Assembly (NCBI GenBank): GCA_903928045.1
Contig: CAIYPH010000174.1
Coordinates: forward strand, 1-6,078
Reading direction: 5' to 3'
DNA from: an uncultured Rhodospirillales bacterium
GTDB taxonomy: Bacteria > Pseudomonadota > Alphaproteobacteria > Acetobacterales > Acetobacteraceae
DNA length: 6,078 bases
The translations under genes and the position numbers were made by a program. Positions within the stretch are counted from its first letter, which is position 1, and each line of letters opens with the position of its first letter. The notes under the pieces were generated by a model. The model saw nothing but the letters and a program-made list of their open reading frames with translations, had not been told where the DNA came from and did no database searches. Below, piece by piece: positions 1 to 5,067 of the stretch.

Positions 1-1553
1 CGGTCCGGCGCCGCCCACATGCCCTTGCCGATCTGGGCGCGGCCGCGCAGCCCGCTGGCGAGGCCGACATCGACGTTGTTGTTCTCGTAGGCGCCGATCC
101 AGGAGGCGGCCCGCATGTCATTCTTGCGGATCATCGGCCCGGCTTCCATGGAGGTATGGATTTCGTCGCCGGTGCGATCGAGGAAACCGGTGTTGATGAA
201 CACCACCCGCTCGCGCGCGGCATGGATGCAGGCGGCGAGGTTGATGGTGGTGCGGCGCTCCTCGTCCATGATGCCCATTTTCAGGGTATTGCGGGCGAGG
301 CTGAGCAGGTCTTCCACGGCGGTGAACAGGTCAGCCGCGAACTGCACCTCGTCCGGCCCGTGCATCTTAGGCTTCACGATATAGACCGAGCCGGCGCGGC
401 TGTTGCGGATGGCGCCGGTGGCCTTGAGGTCATGCATGGCGATCATCGAGGTGATCGCGGCATCGAGGATGGTCTCGGGGATTTCGCTGCCGTCGGCGTT
501 GGTCACCGCATCGGCGAACATGTGATGGCCGACGTTGCGCACCAGCATCAGGCTGCGACCGGCGATCGTCACGCTGCCGCCGGCGGGGCCAGAGTAGACG
601 CGGTCGGGGTTCAGGCGGCGCTCGATGGTGCGGCCGCCCTTTTCCAGGCTCGCTGAGAGCGTGCCCTTCATCAGGCCGAGCCAGTTGCGGTAGATCTCGA
701 CCTTGTCCTCGGCATCGACGGCGGCGACGCTGTCCTCGCAATCCATGATGGTGGTGATGGCGCTTTCCATCACCACGTCGGCGAGGCCGGCCTTGTCGGT
801 GCGGCCGATCGGGTGGTTGCGGTCGAGCCGCAGCTCGACGTGCAATCCGTGGTTTTTCAGCAGGATGGCGGTGGGGGCGGAGGCCTCGCCCTGGTAGCCC
901 ACCAGCCTCTCGGGGCTGGCGAGCCCGGCGCGGGCGCCGCTGTCGAGGGTCGCGACCAGGCGGCCGGCCTCGATGGCGTAGCTGGTCACGTCGGCGTGGC
1001 TTGCGTGTTCGAGCGGGGCCGAGCCATCCAGCACTTCGCGGGCGCGGGCCACCACGGCGGCGCCGCGGACCGGGTTATAGGCGCCGGCGCGCTCCATGCC
1101 GTCCTCTTCGCCGATCGCGTCGGTGCCGTACAGCGCGTCATACAGCGAGCCCCAGCGGGCATTGCCGGCGTTCAGCGCGTAGCGGGCGTTGGAGACCGGC
1201 ACCACAAGCTGCGGCCCGGCGATGGCGGCGATTTCGGCATCGACATTGGCGGTCTCGACGCTGAAAGGCGCCGGGGCCGGCAGCAAATAGCCGATGCCGC
1301 GCAGGAAGTCGGTGTATTCGGCGGCATCGACCGGCTTGCCACGGCGGGCGTTGTGCCAGGCGTCAATCTGCGCCTGCAGTTCGTCGCGGCGGGCAAGCAG
1401 CGCGGCGTTGCGCGGGGCGAAGCGGGCGACGATGTCGGCGAAGCCGGCCCAGAAGCTGGCGGCATCGATGCCGGTGCCCGGCAGGGCCTCGGTGTCGATG
1501 AACTCCTTCAACAGGCGCGCAACGCGCACCCCGCCGGCCGGCACATGCTCCAT
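1..1553 (-). CDS. glcB: Malate synthase G, N-terminal 517 residues (3' end outside window)
   Basis: Malate synthase condenses glyoxylate with acetyl-CoA to give malate and CoA in the cytoplasm (glyoxylate cycle and glycolate use). The G isoform is a monomer of about 720 residues; 517 codons are present and about 200 are cut off at the left edge. The N-terminus ([19 protein letters not shown]), the block [16 protein letters not shown] and the internal GKGMWAAPD at the cut all match GlcB. Residues equivalent to known active-site positions are visible: Arg339 in LVRNVGH, and the Mg-binding Glu431 (MDEERRTT) and Asp459 (GFLDRTGDE), which keep the family's 28-residue spacing. The catalytic Asp near residue 630 lies outside. 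The ATG at 1553 is supported by GAGG at 1561-1564, 7 nt upstream, and by alignment of the first residues with E. coli GlcB. The aldolase gene upstream lies on the same strand, 96 nt away. Confidence 0.97.
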   Translation of the reverse strand, partial: MEHVPAGGVRVARLLKEFIDTEALPGTGIDAASFWAGFADIVARFAPRNAALLARRDELQAQIDAWHNARRGKPVDAAEYTDFLRGIGYLLPAPAPFSVETANVDAEIAAIAGPQLVVPVSNARYALNAGNARWGSLYDALYGTDAIGEEDGMERAGAYNPVRGAAVVARAREVLDGSAPLEHASHADVTSYAIEAGRLVATLDSGARAGLASPERLVGYQGEASAPTAILLKNHGLHVELRLDRNHPIGRTDKAGLADVVMESAITTIMDCEDSVAAVDAEDKVEIYRNWLGLMKGTLSASLEKGGRTIERRLNPDRVYSGPAGGSVTIAGRSLMLVRNVGHHMFADAVTNADGSEIPETILDAAITSMIAMHDLKATGAIRNSRAGSVYIVKPKMHGPDEVQFAADLFTAVEDLLSLARNTLKMGIMDEERRTTINLAACIHAARERVVFINTGFLDRTGDEIHTSMEAGPMIRKNDMRAASWIGAYENNNVDVGLASGLRGRAQIGKGMWAAPD

Positions 1554-1649
1554 GGTCAATCCTCGAATGAGTGGAATTTTGCGTGGTTTGGTCGAACCCG
1601 CACCGGTTTGTCGAGAGGCATTCGCGCCCCTCTGGCAGGAACCAGACGC
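1554..1649. other. Gap between the aldolase gene and glcB
   Basis: This 96-nt gap separates two minus-strand genes. It holds the glcB ribosome binding site (1561-1564), the direct repeat at 1585-1614, and a weak inverted repeat AGAGG (1614-1618) / CCTCT (1629-1633) just after the aldolase stop, with no T-run following it. I see no convincing intrinsic terminator and no clear -35/-10 pair, so co-transcription and a separate glcB promoter both remain possible. Confidence 0.5.
1585..1614. repeat. Imperfect direct repeat upstream of glcB, possible operator
   Basis: GGTTTGGTCGA (1585-1595) recurs as GGTTTGTCGA (1605-1614), differing by one G, with the copies starting 20 bp apart, about two helical turns. 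The pair lies 32 to 61 nt upstream of the glcB ATG, where a transcription factor could bind. An overlapping weak hairpin, CGAACC (1593-1598) with GGTTTG (1605-1610), uses part of both copies. No regulator gene is adjacent, so a regulatory role is inference only. Confidence 0.3.
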
Positions 1650-2363
1650 TCAGCCGCGGTTTTTGAGCCACTCCGCATAGGCGGCGCGGGTTTCCGCGTT
1701 GGGCGGATAGGTATCGGGCAGGCGGGCGCCGCCCTGGATGCGGGTGAGAAGGAAGGTTTCCAGCACCTCCTGCTCGGCGGCGTCGCGCGCCACCTCCTCG
1801 GCGAGATGGGCGGGGATCACCACCACCCCGTCGCCATCGCCCACGATCATGTCACCGGGATAGACCGGCACGCCCCCGCAGGCGATCGGCACGTCGACAT
1901 CGACGGCATGGTGCACGGCGAGGTTGAGCGGGGCCGAGGGGCCGGCGCAGAAGACGGGGATCGGCAGCTTGGCAATGGCGGCGGCATCGCGCACCCCGCC
2001 GTCGCTCACCATGCCTGCCGCGCCGCGCACCATCAGCCGGGTGGCGAGGATTTCACCGCCCGAGGCCGCGCGGGCATCGCCGCGGCAATCGACCACCAGC
2101 ACCTTGCCGGCGGGGGCGTTCTCCACCGCCCAGCGCTGGGGGTGGGCGGGGTTGGCGAAGACGGACATCACGTCGATATCCTCGCGGGAGGGGATGTTGC
2201 GGAGCGTGAAGGCGGGGCCGACCATGTTCTCGCCATAGGCGCCGAGCGGGCGGACGCCCTGGATGTAGCAGTTGCGCAGGCCGCGCTTGAACAGCTGGGT
2301 GGTGATGGTGGCGGTGCTGACCCGCTTGAGGGCAGCGATGCAGTCGGGCGAGAAATCGGTCAT
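1650..2363 (-). CDS. RraA-like protein, probable HMG/CHA-type class II pyruvate aldolase
   Basis: A 237-residue member of the RraA / 4-hydroxy-4-methyl-2-oxoglutarate (HMG) aldolase family. Characterised aldolases of this family cleave HMG or 4-carboxy-4-hydroxy-2-oxoadipate to pyruvate plus an oxo-acid, using a divalent metal, and decarboxylate oxaloacetate; E. coli RraA instead inhibits RNase E. Visible blocks are TTQLFKRGLRN (21-31), GPAFTLRN (49-56), GKVLVVDCRGD (86-96), GGEILATRLMVRG (102-114), SDGGVRD (120-126) and GGVPVYPGDMIVGDGDGVVVIP (two halves, 163-184). The metal/substrate signature is D-X20-R-D; here it reads E104-X20-R125-D126. The ATG at 2363 is chosen because GGAGGA (2368-2373) lies 4 nt upstream and the frame before it (to 2447) has no family-like sequence. 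The long C-terminal tail (LPDTYPPN...YAEWLKNRG) resembles the 230-240 aa 'RraA' subgroup common near sugar-acid catabolic genes. Exact substrate is not deducible. Confidence 0.9.
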   Translation of the reverse strand: MTDFSPDCIAALKRVSTATITTQLFKRGLRNCYIQGVRPLGAYGENMVGPAFTLRNIPSREDIDVMSVFANPAHPQRWAVENAPAGKVLVVDCRGDARAASGGEILATRLMVRGAAGMVSDGGVRDAAAIAKLPIPVFCAGPSAPLNLAVHHAVDVDVPIACGGVPVYPGDMIVGDGDGVVVIPAHLAEEVARDAAEQEVLETFLLTRIQGGARLPDTYPPNAETRAAYAEWLKNRG

Positions 2364-2421
2364 GGCGTCCTCCGTCGGGCGGAGGCTAGCAGCGCCGCAC
2401 GGTCTGCGCCAAACTCCTGAT
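2364..2421. promoter_or_regulatory. Divergent gap between the aldolase and acetyltransferase genes
   Basis: These 58 nt must carry or overlap promoter elements for at least one of the two divergent genes. On the minus strand a weak pair can be read: TTGGCG (2412-2407) with TAGCCT (2388-2383), 18 nt apart, matching the -10 consensus poorly; its predicted start would fall inside the hairpin at 2369-2385. On the plus strand TATGAT (2421-2426) resembles a -10 box but overlaps the acetyltransferase start codon and has no good -35. I cannot place either promoter with confidence. Confidence 0.35.
2369..2385 (-). promoter_or_regulatory. Hairpin covering the aldolase gene's Shine-Dalgarno site
   Basis: Read on the minus strand, CCTCCG (2385-2380), CCCGA (2379-2375) and CGGAGG (2374-2369) form a perfect 6-bp GC-rich stem with a 5-nt loop. 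The 3' arm is the gene's Shine-Dalgarno sequence, ending 5 nt before the ATG at 2363. If the transcript starts upstream of 2385, folding would hide the ribosome binding site. The stem is seen directly; a role in translation control is inference, and such a stem can arise by chance in GC-rich DNA. Confidence 0.4.
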
Positions 2422-2961
2422 ATGATCACGCTCGTACCGCCCTGCATGGAGCTGCTCCCCGGCTATGCGGCGGCCCTGTCCCAGGGCTGGTCGCCGGATA
2501 ATACGCGCGATGTGAGCGCCGAGCAGTTGGCGGCTCTGCGGGAGGACCCGGAGGGGTTTCTCGACAGCCAGCTCAACCCTCCGCCGACCATCACCCTGTG
2601 GGACGGGCGGCAGGTGCCGCGGCTGCCGGGATTCCGGCACTGGATCAGCGATGGGGAGTTTTGCGGCTCCATCGGCTTTCGCCACCAGCCCGGCACGGAT
2701 GAGCTGCCGGCGCATGTGCTCGGCCATATCGGCTACGCGGTGGTGCCGTGGAAGCGCGGCCGTGGCTATGCCGGGGCGGCGCTGGCGCTGATGCTGGCGG
2801 AGGCGCGCGGGCTTGGTATGGGGCGGGTGATGCTGACCTGTGCGGCGAGCAACGCGATCTCCCGCCGAGTGATCGAGCGGGCGGGCGGCGTGTTGGAACG
2901 CAGCTTCGATCATCCGGCCTTTCCCGGCGATACCGATTTGGTGTTCTGGATCACGCTGTAG
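2422..2961 (+). CDS. GNAT-family N-acetyltransferase
   Basis: A 179-residue single-domain GNAT protein; the family transfers an acetyl group from acetyl-CoA to an amine on a small molecule or protein. The acetyl-CoA pyrophosphate-binding loop (motif A) is clear: VVPWKRGRGYAGAALALML at 107-125, with R/G-x-G-x-A at 112-118 after the beta strand HIGYAVV. Motif B follows as LTCAASNAISRRVIERAGG (138-156), where Asn144 and the Ser-Arg helix are typical. The N-terminal part (LVPPCMELLPGYAAALSQGWSPDN) resembles uncharacterised bacterial acetyltransferases rather than the RimI/RimJ ribosomal group, so the substrate is unknown. The ATG at 2422 fits the family N-terminus but has no recognisable Shine-Dalgarno; the next in-frame ATG (2446) has none either. 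The gene is divergent from the aldolase gene, and no functional link to its neighbours is evident. Confidence 0.9.
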   Translation: MITLVPPCMELLPGYAAALSQGWSPDNTRDVSAEQLAALREDPEGFLDSQLNPPPTITLWDGRQVPRLPGFRHWISDGEFCGSIGFRHQPGTDELPAHVLGHIGYAVVPWKRGRGYAGAALALMLAEARGLGMGRVMLTCAASNAISRRVIERAGGVLERSFDHPAFPGDTDLVFWITL

Positions 2962-3112
2962 GGCCGTCGCCTCATGGGGGGCAAAAAAACTCACGATATA
3001 AGAAAATATCTCTTGCATGCCGGTGACAGATGTGAGAACAAATAGGCAACTTCAATTTCCATGAAAGGCCCCCATCCTGTCCCGCCCCTCCCTCCACCAC
3101 CTGCTGCTCTGC
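2962..3112. other. Intergenic stretch with an AT-rich core (2981-3060)
   Basis: The gap between the acetyltransferase stop and the next plus-strand gene contains an 80-nt core with about 38% GC, against roughly 70% around it. It includes runs G6 (2976-2981) and A7 (2983-2989), an inverted repeat GATAT (2995-2999) / ATATC (3006-3010), an outer pair CTCAC (2990-2994) / GTGAG (3032-3036), TATAAG (2997-3002) resembling a -10 box without a matching -35, and TTGCAT at 3013-3018. Such a dip usually marks promoter or operator DNA; here it could drive the small gene starting at 3113. An ATG at 3061 opens a different frame that lacks coding character. Confidence 0.5.
2983..3036 (-). terminator. Possible minus-strand intrinsic terminator
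   Basis: Read on the minus strand, CTCAC (3036-3032) can pair with GTGAG (2994-2990), and just inside it GATAT (3010-3006) pairs with ATATC (2999-2995) around TTTCTT. The last arm is followed directly by seven T residues (2989-2983). The fold needs a 21-nt bulge and the inner stem is AT-only, so it is a weak candidate. It lies about 480 nt beyond the trpE stop, the nearest minus-strand gene upstream, so it would terminate either read-through or an unknown minus-strand transcript. Confidence 0.2.
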
Positions 3113-3466
3113 ATGCTGCGGCACCTGTTGCCGGCGCTTGTCGCCGTGCTGGGCGCGCGGGCAGTGGAACTGCGCGCACGGCTGGCGGCGCTGCCGGCGG
3201 GGCATCGCCGGCGGGCGCGGATGCTGGGCGAGCTGCGGCGCCTGGCGCGGTGGCGGGCCCTGCTGGCCGAGCCTGAACTGCTGGACGATCCGGCGTTCCG
3301 CGGCAAGGCGGCCGAGGTCGCGCGCGTGCGCAATGATGCCGGGCGGCGGGCGCTGGCGCGGCGGTGGATTTACCCGACGCCCTGCCGCCGGCTCAGCGGT
3401 GCGGCGGAGGCTGCGCTGTGCCGGGCGGAGGAGCAGCGATGTAGAATCGGCATCGCCGTCGCGTGA
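3113..3466 (+). CDS. Unrecognised small arginine-rich protein, 117 aa
   Basis: I do not recognise this protein. Support for it being real is codon statistics: nearly every third position is G or C from the ATG to about codon 105, while overlapping frames give Arg/Gly/Cys-rich low-complexity sequence. It has 24 Arg in 117 residues, a short hydrophobic N-terminus (HLLPALVAVLGARAV, 4-18) that could be an amphipathic helix or weak membrane anchor, then helix-forming sequence such as LGELRRLARWRALLAEPELLDDPAF (38-62) and LARRWIYPTP (81-90). The start is uncertain: the same frame stays open and G/C-rich at third positions back to 3065 (reading SRPSLHHLLLC before the ATG) but contains no ATG, GTG or TTG, and there is no clear Shine-Dalgarno before 3113. 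It converges on trpE with 50 nt between the stops. No function can be assigned. Confidence 0.55.
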   Translation: MLRHLLPALVAVLGARAVELRARLAALPAGHRRRARMLGELRRLARWRALLAEPELLDDPAFRGKAAEVARVRNDAGRRALARRWIYPTPCRRLSGAAEAALCRAEEQRCRIGIAVA

Positions 3467-3473
3467 TGCGCTG

Positions 3474-3489
3474 CCGGGCCTGTGCCTGG
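3474..3489 (+). terminator. Weak hairpin after the small gene
   Basis: CCGGGC (3474-3479), loop CTGT, GCCTGG (3484-3489) form a 6-bp stem with one G-U pair in the plus-strand transcript, starting 7 nt after the stop at 3466. No T-run follows, so it could only assist termination. It lies between two convergent stops and is the only stem I noticed there. Confidence 0.2.
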
Positions 3490-3516
3490 GCGGCGACGTT
3501 GGCGCTTGTACGGTGC

Positions 3517-5058
3517 CTATAGAGTCCGGCGTCCGGAGTGGGAGCTTGAGACGGGCTTGCCGGCGGCGAAGCGCACCGCCTCCTCGGCGGCGCGCATCAG
3601 GGCGCGTGCCTTGGCGCGGCATTCCTCATGCTCGGCGGCGGGATCGGAGTCGGCGACCACGCCGGCACCGGCCTGGACGTACATCATGCCGTCCTTCACC
3701 ACCGCGGTGCGCAGCGTGATGCAGCTATCCATCGTGCCATCGGCGGCGAAATAGCCGACGCAGCCGCCGTAGATGGCGCGGCGCGAGGGTTCCAGCTCGT
3801 CGATGATCTCCATCGCCCGCACCTTGGGCGCGCCGGAGAGGGTGCCGGCGGGGAAGCCGGCGGTGAGCGCGTCAATCGCGTCGAGCCCAGGGCGGATCTT
3901 GCCCTGCACGTCCGACATGATGTGCATCACGTGGCTGAAGCGCTCGATGGCGAAGCTCTCCGTCACCCGCACGGTGCCGATTTCGGCGACGCGGCCGACA
4001 TCGTTGCGTCCGAGATCGAGCAGCATGAGGTGCTCGGCGCGCTCCTTGGGGTCGGAGAGCAGCTCTGCCTCCAGCGCCTGGTCCTCCTCATGGGTGGCGC
4101 CGCGGCGGCGGGTGCCGGCGAGGGGGCGGATGGTCACGGTGTCGTCGCGCAGGCGGACGAGGATTTCCGGGCTGGAGCCGATCACCGAGAAGCCGCCGAA
4201 ATCGAGGAAGAACATGAAGGGGGCGGGGGAGATGCGGCGCAGTGCCCGGTAGAGCGAGAGCGGCGGCAGGGAGAAGGGCACGGCGAAGCGCTGCGAGAGC
4301 ACGATCTGGAAGGCATCGCCGGCGGCGATGTAGTCCTTCGCCTTGTTCACCGCCGCCATGTAGCCCTCGGCGGTGAAGTTGGATTGCGGCTCCTCCAGCG
4401 GAGGCAGCGCGACCGGCGGCGGCGCCAGCGGCACCGGGCGGGTGAGCGCCGCTTCGGCGGCCTCAAGCCGGGCCTGGGCGAGTTCCCAGGCGGCGGCGGC
4501 GCTGACCCCATCGCGCGGGTAGACCGGGGCGGCCAGGGTCAGCAGGTCCGTCACGTTATCGAAGATCGCCCACAAGGTCGGCCGGCCGATCACGGCTTCC
4601 GGCACGCCGATCACATCGGGATTGGCATCCGGCAAGCGCTCCATCAGGCGCACCATGTCATAGCCGAGATAGCCGACCAGCCCGCCGCACATCGGCGGCA
4701 GGCCCTCCGGTACGTCGAGCCGGCACTCCGCCACCAGGGCGCGCAGGCTTTCCAGCGGCGGGCGGGCATCGGGCACGAAGGCGAAGGGGGCGGCCTGGGC
4801 GTTGCGGTTCAGCGCGCCCTGGCCGTCCTTGCAGCGCCAGATCAGGTCCGGCTCCAGCCCGATGATGGAGTAGCGGCCGCGCGAGGCGCCGCCCTCGACG
4901 GATTCGAGGAGGAAGGTGTTGGGCTTGCCGTGCGCGAGCTTGAGGAAGGCGGCGACCGGGGTTTCGAGGTCCGCCACGTCGCGATGCCACAGCAGGCGGG
5001 CCCGCCCGGCCTCATAATCGGCGCGGAAATCGGCGAAGTTGGCGGATTGCGCGTTCAT
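3517..5058 (-). CDS. trpE: Anthranilate synthase component I
   Basis: TrpE converts chorismate to anthranilate and pyruvate, using ammonia supplied by the glutaminase TrpG; this is the first committed step of tryptophan synthesis. At 513 residues it is full length and not fused to TrpG. The N-terminal regulatory domain has the tryptophan-binding LLES motif (50-53) followed by SRGRYSIIG (59-67). The chorismate-binding domain shows FQIVLSQRF (250-258), IRPLAGTRRRG (310-320), LSDPKERAEHLMLLDLGRNDVGRV (334-357 region), HVMHIMSDVQG (376-386), GFPAGTLSGAPKVRAMEIIDELE (401-423 region), YGGCVGYF (430-437) and AGAGVVADSDPAAEHEE (463-479). The loop usually reading NPSPYMFF is SPAPFMFF here (277-284). 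The ATG at 5058 lies 9 nt after the upstream foldase stop with no strong Shine-Dalgarno, suggesting translational coupling. No trpG or trpD follows. The last 15 or so residues (PVSSSHSGRRTL) are outside the conserved domain. Confidence 0.98.
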   Translation of the reverse strand: MNAQSANFADFRADYEAGRARLLWHRDVADLETPVAAFLKLAHGKPNTFLLESVEGGASRGRYSIIGLEPDLIWRCKDGQGALNRNAQAAPFAFVPDARPPLESLRALVAECRLDVPEGLPPMCGGLVGYLGYDMVRLMERLPDANPDVIGVPEAVIGRPTLWAIFDNVTDLLTLAAPVYPRDGVSAAAAWELAQARLEAAEAALTRPVPLAPPPVALPPLEEPQSNFTAEGYMAAVNKAKDYIAAGDAFQIVLSQRFAVPFSLPPLSLYRALRRISPAPFMFFLDFGGFSVIGSSPEILVRLRDDTVTIRPLAGTRRRGATHEEDQALEAELLSDPKERAEHLMLLDLGRNDVGRVAEIGTVRVTESFAIERFSHVMHIMSDVQGKIRPGLDAIDALTAGFPAGTLSGAPKVRAMEIIDELEPSRRAIYGGCVGYFAADGTMDSCITLRTAVVKDGMMYVQAGAGVVADSDPAAEHEECRAKARALMRAAEEAVRFAAGKPVSSSHSGRRTL

Positions 5059-5067
5059 CGCAGCAGC

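Noticed and set aside
1593..1610. Hairpin CGAACC/GGTTTG as a terminator between the aldolase gene and glcB
   Set aside because: On the transcribed minus strand one pair is lost as an A-C mismatch, and no T-run follows.
813..2420. A 535-codon plus-strand open frame
   Set aside because: It is antisense to glcB and the aldolase gene, crosses their intergenic gap, and has low-complexity composition without motifs.
2364..2447. A 28-residue N-terminal extension of the aldolase from an ATG at 2447
   Set aside because: The extension is not family-like and overlaps the acetyltransferase start. The ATG at 2363 has a strong Shine-Dalgarno and fits family length.
2976..2989. G6 and A7 runs as the terminator of the acetyltransferase gene
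   Set aside because: On the plus strand these read G6 then A7, not a stem followed by T, so they cannot act as an intrinsic terminator for that gene.
3061..3276. A 71-codon plus-strand frame starting at the ATG at 3061
   Set aside because: It becomes Ala/Gly/Pro low-complexity sequence in the shadow of the 3113 frame. It is kept only as a possible clue to a frameshifted start of that gene.
2972..3622. A 216-codon minus-strand frame beyond trpE that might have been a trpG-like gene
   Set aside because: It has no glutamine amidotransferase motifs, is Arg/Pro/Gln-rich low-complexity sequence, overlaps trpE, and is antisense to the 117-aa gene.
3138..3719. A 193-codon plus-strand frame overlapping the 117-aa gene and the trpE end
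   Set aside because: The translation is dominated by Arg, Gly, Cys and Trp, and it runs across the trpE 3' end in antisense. The frame at 3113 has much better codon statistics.
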